The notes under the pieces were generated by a model. The model was not told where the DNA came from, did no database searches, and was given only the letters and a program-made list of their open reading frames with translations. Positions 24,311 to 34,897 of a stretch of DNA of 64,000 nucleotides are shown here, one piece after another. This stretch comes from Colias croceus (Eukaryota; Arthropoda; Insecta; Lepidoptera; Pieridae). Within the stretch, counting starts at the first letter, position 1. Every line of letters begins with the position of its first letter. The position numbers and the translations under genes were made by a program. The DNA is taken from assembly GCF_905220415.1 (NCBI RefSeq), contig NC_059540.1, positions 1,557,501 to 1,621,500 on the forward strand, given 5' to 3'.

Positions 24311-24318
24311 AAAAAGAA
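24311..24318 (-). promoter_or_regulatory. TCT / 5'-TOP initiator of RpL10
   Basis: On the minus strand the sequence reads TTCTTTTTCG, which fits the polypyrimidine TCT initiator (YYCTTTYY) of insect ribosomal protein genes. Initiation at the C (24,316) would give a 5'-TOP leader and a 30-nt first exon ending at a GT donor. Confidence 0.65.
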
Positions 24319-24326
24319 CTTTGGAT

Positions 24327-25334
24327 AACTGTCAAAATTGGCAACTAAGTAGTAATGTTACCTTATTATATTGAAATGTTTTTGTGGTTTTATGTTTATG
24401 GTCAATCGATTTTTAAAGTTATATTATTATATCAATATAATTTGAAGAAAAATATGTACCGTTTATAGGTATACTGTTTAAAAAAAAATATTTTCATTAA
24501 ACGAGTAACGTAGCAAGAAAATTCTGGGATTTTAGTAAAACAACACAACATAGTAAAACATCGGAATCAGTAAAAAACGACGTGTGGCACTCGGGGACTG
24601 CCGCGGTAAAGCTATTAGGTACATGCTATGCCTTCAAGCCACACCTCCGCCCGTCGGAGTGGGGAGCATGAGGTTTTTTCGTTACGGAATTTCTCGATTC
24701 GGTCCCCGAATGCGGGGCGCTCAAGGCCCGCTATAGAAGCTATGCAAAACCACGTAAAAACAATTCATTTTCACATGACACATCTTCCACGTCTATGCAC
24801 TACTATATACAAAGAAAGAATCGTATTTTTCGAAGTGAGAATAAAACCAAAAGCCTTTGGAATGCAATTATTACATAAATCTTTACTGTCTTAACTCTTC
24901 TGAACAACACATTTAGACATCTTTTTTTCCATATTTTGCAAGAAACAAATCACAACAACTCAATAAACATCCGATTGATAAACTTTACACAACTTTTTAG
25001 AGTACCTATCTCTGAGCAACATTCAAAGTTGCCGTACGGTTTTTGCCTGTTTTTGCCAAGGGTTTTGCAAATTTCGAACCATTTAAGTTGCCATTTATAA
25101 ATTACTTTACTTCACCACTACCCAAATTACTTCGAGTTTGAACCTTGTTTGAACAAAGCTGTTTTTTGTGTTTTTTAGTTTTTGATGTTCAAGTGACAAT
25201 TGATGTCAACTTATTTGACTTTGACAACCATCATATTTACCTGCGATTTTGGGCTTACGATCAATTTTTCATTGTTTAGTGTTTTCGTGGTGATATCGTT
25301 GTTATTGTAGTAGTTCCAGCTGCATTTATTTAAA
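24327..25334. other. Divergent interval RpL10 / MGRN1
   Basis: About 1 kb between the RpL10 start site and the MGRN1 start codon. It holds one GTGTGGCACTCGGGG-family repeat. The MGRN1 promoter and 5' UTR must lie near its right end. Confidence 0.45.
24579..24748 (+). repeat. GTGTGGCACTCGGGG-family repeat, copy 2
   Basis: It begins GACGTGTGGCACTCGGGGAC, includes GCCGCGGTAAAGCTATT and GAGGTTTTTTCGTTACGGAA, and ends GAAGCTATGCAA. Compared with other copies it has a short extra GAATGCGGG-type segment after CGGTCCCC. Confidence 0.8.
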
Positions 25335-28300
25335 ATGGGTGCTTTAACGAGTAGACAAAATGCAGGCGTAGAAGAAGCTGATGTCGTGTCCAATCATGCT
25401 TATAAATATCCCCCGAGATCGGGTAAGAAAATTGACCTTTACTTACGTTTTAACACATTCAGATTTCATCGCTACACAATTGACTATACATTAATTCATC
25501 TCTTTCTTCAATTTCTATATTAAATTGTAAGCGGACTAAATAATCAATAAATAGCGAAGAATCACAATTAAAATAATGTAGTTATTTTATTTTGTTGACA
25601 CCATTTTTGTCATAATTAATTAAATTCAAGTAAGCATACACATTACATTTATTTACGTAGTATTCAATGCAATTATTATTCGTAATGTTGATCTTATACA
25701 ATTTATATTTTGTTTTGGAAGGTAATTACTTTGGAAGCCATTTTATAATGGGTGGTGAGAGGTTTGATACTCCACAACCAGAAGCCTATTTGTTTGGTGA
25801 AAATGCTGATCTTAATTTTCTTGGCAGTAGACCAACACCAGTAAGTTATAGAATAAGGAAATTAAAATGAAACTGCCATTTATAAACCTTTTAAGAAATT
25901 ATAAAGAATCATTTATTCAAATTGCTTATTAGTATAATTATAATTAAAAGGAAATTGTGCAGTTTATATTTTTTTTGTATAACTTATATTTCTCTTCATA
26001 GTTTCCTTATCCACCACCTCAATCAAACGAACCAACAAAAACTTTAAGAAGCCTGGTTAACATTCGTAAAGAATCACTAAGGTTTGTGCGCTGTCCAGAG
26101 CCAGTTGGAAAGCTGAGTGATACAAATAAGATAGATGGAGCCCTCAAGCCAGTTAATTGTAATACAAAAGGGACATACTATAATATAGAGTTCACTTTCG
26201 ATAGTGATGTTAGATGCGCTATAACGGTTTTCTACTTCTGCACTGAGGAAGTCACTCCTACTGGAATTGTGTAAGTTTGTATTTGAGATAACTTAAAAAT
26301 CCATAAAATGCTGTTTATTCACAGATAGAGTAGAACTATTTCTCCTATGCATATAGTAAAATGGAGAACGTTTTTTTTTTCTTGTATGAAAACTAGATTA
26401 ATTTGTTTAGATTCACATAGGCAAACTTAAATTTCTGTTCAGTCGTTCATTTATTTATTAAACCACATTTTTTCTTAATTCATTGTGTTTGATTTCAGTT
26501 ATTATCCACGAGATCCATCAATGACGTCACAGACATACCACTATAAGAAGGGTGCTAATCAGCAGTTCTGTCAAATTTCACATGTGTTTGACCCTTCTAA
26601 ATATCCAGAGGAGGATTTAGTGTATAACGCTGACAGGGAGATCATTCCGATAGCTATATATTGTGTGGTGGATGAGGGACAAGATGGTAAGATGTGTGAT
26701 GTGTATGGTAATTTTATTAAGATGAAAAGTTTGTTTGTTATATGTGCTAATCTCAGGAACTAATAGTTTGAATTGAAAAAAATTACATTGGATACTCCAA
26801 ATGGACTATCAATAAATATTGAGAATGTTTTTTTGCAAATAAATATATATATTTTTTTTTAATTTCTATTTTTTCCAGAAATTCGACAATCTCATACAAC
26901 AATAGCAATTGTGGAAAAACATTCCGATGGAACATATGTGTTGAAAGCTCTGAAGCAGAAACTATTTGTTGACGGTCTGTGCTATTTGTTGCAAGAAATT
27001 TACGGTATTGAAAACAAAAATTTGGACACTAAGGTTAGTATCCAAGTTAATTCGATGATCTTTTAAGCATCAAAACCTAAAGGTTTATATAAATTTTATC
27101 AATTGTATCAGAATTAAATATTATAGGACATTATTACACAAATCGACCTAGTCCCACAGTAAGCTCAATTAAGGTTTGTGTTGTGGGTACTAGGTGACGA
27201 TAAATATAATATTTAATAAATACATATATGTATAGATAATAACACCCAGACCCAAGAACAAATAATTGAGTTCATCACACAAATATTTGCGCTGACCGGG
27301 GATCGAACCCGGGACCGTCGGCTCAGTAGGCAGTTACTAGTTTACCACTGCGCCAACCGCGTCGTCCGCAATTGTTATGCCATTGTACATATTGTTACTC
27401 AATAATCAATTTTAGCGTTTATTTACTTGACCATAGCCAACATCGGATGAAGAGACAGAAGACGGTGGTTCCGAGTGTGTAATATGCATGTGCGACGTCC
27501 GTGATACACTGATATTACCCTGCCGCCATCTTTGTCTCTGCAACTCGTGTGCAGACTCGCTACGGTACCAAGCGAACAACTGCCCGATATGTAGGGCGCC
27601 GTTCCGCGCCCTGTTGCAGATTAGGGCGCTGCAGCGGATTACTAATTCGCCCACGTCGCCAGCTCTGCTGCCCGCTGCTAGTCCACCTGATGTGAGTGGT
27701 TTATTGAAGAAATTTATAGGAGAAAATTTTATTGGAATTCAATGAAAATATAAATAAAGATGTTTATTGATAAATATAGTTGTAGTATTGTAAAATAGTT
27801 TATTGTGTACAATAATGCAATATACATATATTTGGTTTTTAAATAAAATTATATTTTTCTATATACTATAGAAAAAAATAGACAAACTGGGTAGAGACTA
27901 AGATCAGTAATTAAATGAAGAGACAGTAACAATACATATTTTACGAACCCTACAATTTCTTGATGTCAATAATGTCATATTAACTATCACAATATAACTG
28001 TGAACACAAAGTCATCAACAGTCACGCCGCCTCCGCACGTACACAGAGCGTACGAAAAGTTCAAATTTCCAAGACATTCTAATTTTGAACGAACGATCAA
28101 AATTCCAAAACGTTCCAAACTAAACCTATAATCCGGATCTGTTCAGGGTAAAAGTGAATAGGCTTTTTCTAGGCAGGCATGCCCATTGATAGACTGCATC
28201 ACTACTTACCCTATCTTCAATAATAAAAAAGACGTGTGTCACTCGGGGACTGCCGCGGTTAAGCTATTGCATGCTATGCCTTCAAGCTACACCTCCGCCC

Positions 28301-31300
28301 GTCGGAGTGGGGAGCGTGAGGTTTTTTCGTTACGGAATTTCTCGATTCGGTCCCCGCGCTCAAGGCCCGCGATAGAAGCTATGCAATAGCTTAAAATCAA
28401 ATAAAAATAAAACTGGCCACAACAGGGCAGCATGGAGAACATCCCCGCGGGCTACGAGCCGGTGTCGCTGATAGAGGCGCTGAACGGTCCCCGGCCGCGT
28501 GCCAACCCGGCGCCGCCCGCCCCCGCCCCCGCGCCCGCGCCCCTCGCCCCGCTGCCGCCCCTCGCCCCGCTCGCCCCCGCTATAGCCAGCCCCGATACGG
28601 ACACGTCGCAAGTGAGTACCATACAGATATGGAATTAAAACTTATAATATGGTCTTACCACAAAACAATATATACACAGTCTAACTTTAAACCCGTGATC
28701 TGTCACTTTAATATTTTTCTATGTGAAATACGACAAAACCAGATTACACCCGCGCTTAAAGTTAAACCCTCATATTCACATTAAAGTTAAACCCTGTCTA
28801 AATTTTTTTGTGGTAAGAATAATGTGTTCTACTGACTTCTTTTTTTAATGTTATTGAATCGTCGTTGCATAGATAGAATTACTTTATTACCCAAGTACGT
28901 ACGTTCAGTACTTTTTTATTCCGAAGTTACGGAAGTCACTTTTACGCATTCTTCTGATGTATGTTAAAATAAAGTCATAGCTAGTTTTTAACGTATGTCA
29001 CTTGTTGAGACTTTTTGTTTGTTGTTGTTTTTATTACTCTTTTTTTGAGAATTCAAATGTCGTGAATACGTATAATAAAAGAATACATTTAACCTATCTT
29101 AAACAAAGTACATTAACGCTGTAATTGCACCGTATGTATGTATGTCTGTCCGTCAGGCGGCGGAGGTGCTGAACCGCTGCGTTGTGGAGCGCAGCTCGTC
29201 CACCAGCCTCGCCAGCCGCCGCAGCAGCTCGGTGGACAAGCGGGACAGGCACGCGCCGCTCACACCCGAAGTATACACACAAACAAACATACACACATAA
29301 ATACACACAAGTACGCATACACGCACGCACATATCCGTACACGCACGTAACACACACGCCCACAATACGCACTCACGTACCATTACATACTAAAGTACAC
29401 ACACATGCATGCATCTTGTACAATCGCAATACCCACACGCACGTACTCATCACCAGCTAGCCTTAGCCGTTATATTTTCCGTTTCCTATGCCACAGGTAA
29501 CCCTCAAGTAACATATTTATACCTTTCTAAACCACCTGTTAACGACCACCTATCAAATACTACCAACAGTGTACATACGTTTGAAAAGTAACACTCTCTT
29601 TCTAAGAGAATTAACAAGCTTTTGTTTTTTTTTTTTCAGTTTCGTATGTCGGTTCTGCTGGCACGTGAACAAGGAGGTGCGCTGTATTCCCACAGCAGCA
29701 GTGTGCCCGAACATCTTGCCAACTGCAAGGTGTGTTATAAATGTTGTATTATGTGGTAATTAAAAATTATGCATACAAGATATCCGCCACGATACTTTCC
29801 TTACCGTACCGTACAGTACCCATTCGTTTTTTTAAGTCCGGTCTTTTCGTAATTTTAATAATTTCAGAATCACTACATAGTATAAAACAAAGTCGCTGTC
29901 CCTTTGTATGCGACAAATACAAACGGTCGGTCGGTCAAATCTTTAAAACTACGCAACTGATTCTGATGCGTTTTTTTTTAATAGATAGAGTGATTCAAGA
30001 GGAAGATTTTAGTATATAATGTATTAGGTTTTAGACAAACCGGGCGAAGCCGCGGGTGGTAAGGTAGTGTAAATATAAAATATTATTGTGTATACATTTC
30101 TATTTATAATGCAAATACTACATTCCAGAGCTCCCTAAACTCCGTACACCGCTCTGAAGAGGAGAGCTGCTGTTCCGGCGAAGTTGTGAGGAGCGACGCG
30201 GGGGAGGAGGTCGAGGAGGAGGGGGAGGGAGGGGAGGGGGAGGGGGAGCCCGATAGCGAAACCGAGAGGAGGTCGCCGCTATTGACACACGTGCATAATG
30301 GGGTGAGGTGGTGTTTGAAAATGGTTGAAAATGGAAATAGGAGGGATAAATGCTAATAAGTTGCCTTTTAAATTTATGTTTGTAGGCTATATCTATAAAA
30401 TAAGACAATCGAAAGCTTATAAATGTGCATGTAATGTTTCCAATAAAAAAAAATATATTTGTTTGTATCGATTAAGCACAGACATCTATGCAACCGTTGT
30501 TATTTTAAATTTCGTAATATAATCTGTTAAAAAAAGCTCACCTTTGCTATTGGTTATAGTTTTGTTTAAATTACCATCAAAGAGCATTGAAATAATAGTA
30601 CTACGTATGGGGGAGACACCACGAACAAAATCTGTGCGCCATTTTTTTGCTCTAACTAAGTTTTAAAAATTATTATCTAGGTAGGTACTTACCGATGAAA
30701 GTTATTCCTTTGCACTTTTCCGTATTATTTGTGCAATATCGTAACACACACGAGTGCATATTTGATGCGTTTCATTTCAAAACAAATAAAAAATGAGCGT
30801 GTAGTTACGCCATATGGCGTATGTTGAGCGGAACATAAGTGATGTAGGCGGTGTCGTCTCCATATGTATATCTCAATGTCAGAGAGTACATTAAGGGCCG
30901 ATTTTTAAATGCTTGGATAAAATTTATCCGTCCAATAAATTATTACGCGATAATATTAAAATGTCACATAAACTGTCAAATACGGGCAATTAGAATACGT
31001 TTTTAAAATGGTAGTTTTATACATTATTCGACGAATAAGTTTTATCCAAGCATTGAAAAATCGGCCCTTACAGAGATATTAACATTTTTATTGCGCAGAT
31101 AGTGAAATCGAACGGAGCTATACGCACGGGCGCTGCGGGCGCGGGAGCAGAGGGGGCACCTGCACTTGCTCATATCGATGATGATGAGCCTGATGTACAA
31201 CATTGTGAGTTTATTTGTTAACTAGCTGTTGCCCGCAGCTTCGCTTGCGTGGAAAAGATAAATTTTCATGGTATAAGTTTTCATCCCCTATTTTACCCCT

Positions 31301-33920
31301 TTAGGTGATGATTTTCTAAAATCCTTTCTTAGGGGACGCCTACGTTATGACATATACCTGCATGCCAAATTTCAGCCCGATACGTCCAGTGATTTGAGCT
31401 GTGCGTTGATAGATCACTATATCAGTACCTTTGAGTTTTATATATATATATATAGGTTACGAGCTTATGATCGAGACTACCTGTTGAAGTCGGATAATTC
31501 TCTGACCACCTGCTCAAGATAATAGTTCAATTTATAGAAATATGTTAAATAGAAAAGTTATAGAGAATTTAATTCTCTACAATATTGATAATGATAACAT
31601 ATAGCGTAAGACCCATAGAAAAAGAGAAAAATCGATTTTAGTGACCTTTGACCCCTGATTTTAAACTTGCGACTACCCGATTATATGTGAATTTTGAGAA
31701 CAGTGCTTGTTAAAATACAAGTTTTTATGTGGCAATATACTGGGTATCTCGACTTTCCGACCCCTTAAAATGACTGGTCTATACATAACATTTAATTTTC
31801 ACATATTGTATTATCAAACAGAAATATTATGCGGTTTTGGCGTAAAAAAATGATTATATAATAAGTTACTAAGCTAAAACGCTTAAAATTAATGCTTGTT
31901 CGAATATATATTATGCTATATCCGTAGATCACAATAATTATTGTAGTTATTTAAGGGCCAAAATATGCTTGGAAGTTCAAATAATATTATTCTATTGTAC
32001 TAAGCTATCATTTCATTTAGTCTAGGCAACAAAATAGTAGATCCCAGCAAGCATTCATTTTGTTTATAATATTTTATTGAAATAATATAAAAGAGAACAG
32101 ACTCTGAAAAGCTACGGGTGAACGCCAAATATGAAGGAAATTACATATACAATTACCAAGACATATTGATTGCCCGATTTAATATTTAAAAATATTTAAC
32201 GCATTAATCGATCTTAGTTATATGGCAATGGAGCGAAAAACATATTAAAATTATCACTAAGTCAAAAAACTCAGGTTCAGTTTTGCAATCACGTATATAA
32301 GATAACAAACAACAAAGTACCGTCATTGTAAAACGAGCTCTACCCCTAAAAGCTTAAGGTTTAATTTATTTACTTAACCAATAGAATTAAGTAACAACTA
32401 ACCAAAGACCTCGCCACTGTAAAACGAGCTCTACAACATAGAGCTTAAGGTTTAATATGGTAACATTAACTCCATTCTAAAAGGAGCTCTAGCCCGAAAA
32501 GTTTAAGGTTCAAAAGACCTACACAATATAACATGGTAACAAATACAAAAAACATGTCAACCTAAAACGAGCTCTATCCCAATGAGATAAGATCTACTAT
32601 ATCTGTATAATGCAACAAGGTAACAACTATCAAAAACACGCCACACCAAAACAAGCTCTATCCCAAAGAGCGTAAGGTCTAATACGTGTTGTCGCACGCA
32701 CGCAGCGGAAGGCCCGCGGCCGGACGCCGAGTCGCCGGCGGTCGCCGAGGACTCGGACTATTTCACGCCGGAGGACACTAACACGACCATACTCACTGTG
32801 CCCAAGCCGAATGCAGTAAGTGCGCGCTCGGTTGCTGGCACTTACGGTGTAGATTTGAAAAAAGAAGGCAAAAAAAAAACTTGAATTAAAAAAAAATTTC
32901 AGTTGCTGTAGTTTTTGCTTTGTCCCAATGTGTGCTACACTGTATTGTCTCACAACCGAGTGCTGTAGTGACGATGTTGTTGCTAAAATCTAATGTAACA
33001 AATTTTATTTGAGTTGTGTTATTTGAATTTTGAAAATAATACAATTTAGATTTTGGCAACACAATCGTAGTAGGTTTGACTTCACCAGCTTCATCGCCGA
33101 ACATTTTTTTTTATGTTGGTATTTTTGTTTTTTTATTGTTTATTATTGCCATGTATTTTAGTTTCAGCCTTTGTAACTATATGCGCGCCATTTTGTTTTT
33201 AACATCTGTGCTCAGTAGGTGCGGGTGTGTGCAAGTGTGCTTTATCTGTAGTAATGAGATGATTTGTTGCAGGAAATAGTACCCAAGATGGCGGGCGAAT
33301 GCGCGCCACAGCGTTGGGCTTTGCCGCATCATGTTACATCATTACCTGGTACGATACTTTTAAATTATTGTTTTCATTGCATACTTAACGTATTTTTTTC
33401 CATGTGTAGATATTTATTAATAATAAAAAGCTTCATTTTAATTTAGATTTTTATGTTATGTCACAATTTAACATCACTATAATTTAAAAATGAATCCCAA
33501 AATGTGTTGGTAAGCGCATAACTTGAGAACGGCTGAACCGATTTCGTTAATTCTTTTTTTATAATATTCCTTGAAGTTCGAGGATGGTTTTTATGTAGAG
33601 AAGTACCACGGGCGAAGCCGGGGCGGACTGCTAGTTTAAAATAAAATCAATTTTAATTCATTTAAATATCTAATTATTAGTCAGATTATCTACAAATCTC
33701 TTCCGCTTAGCAATTATTTCCACAACTCATGTCCTATGACGTTTAAAGTATTTGAATGCTATGTTTAAAGCTCGTTCATAATTATTTAATATGGCAACCC
33801 AAAACAGGTACCCCCTTATCGCAGTCCAGCGTACGTTCGTCCGGTGACTCGTACAGTTCAACATCATCTACCCGTCAGTTGCTAACCGCCGCTCCACTCA
33901 CGGCTGACACTCCTTGTTAA
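25335..33920 (+). CDS. E3 ubiquitin ligase MGRN1/RNF157 (mahogunin family)
   Basis: Fourteen exons: 25335-25422, 25722-25840, 26002-26270, 26499-26686, 26879-27033, 27437-27691, 28426-28611, 29157-29270, 29640-29729, 30129-30302, 31099-31204, 32706-32815, 33273-33348 and 33808-33920. They give 2,043 nt (680 aa). The start MGALTSRQNAG is the conserved, probably N-myristoylated terminus of the family. The DAR2-like substrate domain includes HFIMGGERFDTPQPE, GENADLNFLG and KTLRSLVNIRKE. The C3HC4 RING runs from Cys287 to Cys325 (CVICMCDV..LPCRHLCLCNSC..CPICR). The tail is disordered: Pro/Ala-rich (exon 7), Ser/Arg-rich (exon 8) and Glu/Gly-rich (exon 10). Vertebrate relatives ubiquitinate melanocortin receptors and TSG101. 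I see no P(S/T)AP TSG101-binding motif. Repeats occur in several introns. Confidence 0.96.
27124..27369 (-). repeat. tRNA-derived SINE in MGRN1 intron 5
   Basis: On the minus strand it starts with a tRNA-like head: an A-box TGGCGCAGTGG (27,355-27,345) and a B-box GGTTCGATCCC (27,308-27,298). An unrelated AT-rich body follows. Those are the pol III promoter elements of a tRNA-derived SINE, not a functional tRNA. Confidence 0.75.
27692..27758 (+). other. Possible alternative 3' end of MGRN1 (intron 6 read-through)
   Basis: If the donor after 27,691 is not used, the frame continues for 17 codons to TGA at 27,743-27,745. AATAAA follows at 27,753-27,758. This would give a 375-residue protein with the substrate domain and RING but without the long disordered tail. 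Confidence 0.4.
28231..28392 (+). repeat. GTGTGGCACTCGGGG-family repeat, copy 3
   Basis: It begins GACGTGTGTCACTCGGGGAC and ends GAAGCTATGCAATAGCTT. Its right end lies 33 bp before MGRN1 exon 7 (28,426), so the intron's 3' splice region abuts the repeat. Confidence 0.8.
29271..29440. repeat. CA-rich low-complexity tract in MGRN1 intron 8
   Basis: It is a degenerate series of ACAC, ACGCAC and ACATAC units just after exon 8. Long apparent ORFs on both strands here come from low complexity and are not genes. Confidence 0.7.
29870..30066 (+). repeat. CTAG-family interspersed repeat in MGRN1 intron 9
   Basis: It carries CACTACATAGTATAAAACAA, AAAACTACGCAACTGATTCT and GGGCGAAGCCGCGGG, and matches 11,522-11,719. 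The terminal CTAG is mutated to GTAG. It has an extra CGGTCGGTCGGTC segment. Confidence 0.7.
30895..31067. mobile_element. 173-bp MITE, second copy, in MGRN1 intron 10
   Basis: It has the same terminal inverted repeats as 5900-6074 (GGGCCGATTTTT at the left, AAAAATCGGCCC at the right) and a nearly identical interior. The flanks are TAA on the left and TTA on the right, so the target duplication is not perfect. Confidence 0.8.
31221..31454 (-). repeat. Interspersed repeat with TA tail in MGRN1 intron 11
   Basis: It begins CTAGCTGTTGCCCGCAGCTT and carries ATGCCAAATTTCAGCCCGAT. It ends in a TATATATATATA run at about 31,441-31,454. The CTAG tip and cysteine-rich-like GC block suit the lepidopteran CTAG-ended repeats. 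Confidence 0.6.
32321..32683. repeat. Degenerate array of five GAGCTCTA..AAGG units
   Basis: Five spaced units centre on about 32,336, 32,426, 32,488, 32,570 and 32,654. Each reads roughly AAAACGAGCTCTA, a short A/C-rich loop, then TTAAGGTTTAAT. Unit 2 is a perfect stem (GAGCTCTA, 5-nt loop, TAGAGCTT), and others are partly paired. The spacing is 60-90 bp. The array ends 22 bp before MGRN1 exon 12. Confidence 0.75.
33490..33634 (+). repeat. CTAG-ended Helitron-like repeat in MGRN1 intron 13
   Basis: It contains GAACGGCTGAACCGATTTCG and ends GCCGGGGCGGACTGCTAG followed by T. It is related to 40,884-41,052 but more diverged. Confidence 0.7.
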
Positions 33921-34673
33921 CATACATACAAAATATACGCTCTTCCACTATGAGATATATGTGTAAAAATACAGATTATATTATATAGTCTTAAGTTTTG
34001 ACAGTTGGTCATTTTCTTTATCTGTACGTAGTTTATAATAATATATTCATCTATGCATATTATAGGACAGAGGGAGGTTTTTATTTTCTTTAAAATGTAA
34101 TGTACATAAAGAGGTAAATTTTATTGATATTGCTTCTGAAGCAATTATATTTTATTTTATACGTTATGGTTTAAAACAGAGTAGGACAACTGATAACAAT
34201 ACTATTTTCTTTGTTTTGGTTTTTTCCTTTTGTATTACTTCCAATTTATAAAGGAAGGAATTAAAACTTTTTATTCAGCGCACCGTATTCATTACAACGA
34301 GCGCCATCTCTTCAAAAATTGCGTTATTTTTAAGTTAATAGTGATACATCTAGAGAATAGCATTAAATTCATAATTTTAATATTAATGTAACAAAAACTG
34401 TCGTTTATGATCGAATGTTAATTTCCCAAAATTGAGCAGCATTAAGTACAGAAAATTCTCTTAGATAACATTAACAGTTTAATATGAGGGGTGTAGAATC
34501 AAACGCAGCTAGTTGCTTGCCATACAAAAAATAACAAATCATTTTTTTTCGTTTTATTTCTGTAATGTTTCAATAATTGTAAAATGTTTTTGTACCTTGA
34601 ATTTTTTTATTAAAATAAGCATCAAGTTAATCGATTGTAGTGATGTAGTGATCCACGCTGTAGTGATGTGACA

Positions 34674-34679
34674 AATAAA
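34674..34679 (+). promoter_or_regulatory. Candidate poly(A) signal of MGRN1
   Basis: AATAAA lies about 750 bp after the MGRN1 stop, followed by a T-rich tract. Other weaker variants occur upstream, so the 3' UTR end is uncertain. Confidence 0.4.
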
Positions 34680-34897
34680 TATTTTTTATCGACTACCTAT
34701 CGATCAAATAAAGTTAATGTACTCGTTATTGTAAAATAGTAAGCAGTTAACTATTTCGAAAAATAATTTAATAGATTAAACAAATAAAACAAATACCATA
34801 TTTTTGCACTTTTATTCAGAATCATGATAATACAAATAATGTGATAGCTGGTAATGTAGTCGTACAAATTAGGCATTTTGGTACATCCTAAAAGTGC

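Noticed and set aside
27298..27355. tRNA-like A and B boxes
   Set aside because: The head is fused to a SINE body and does not form a complete cloverleaf; it is a SINE, not a tRNA gene.
29138..29460. Several overlapping ORFs on both strands with Thr/His/Cys/Val repeats
   Set aside because: They arise from the CA-rich low-complexity tract in MGRN1 intron 8.
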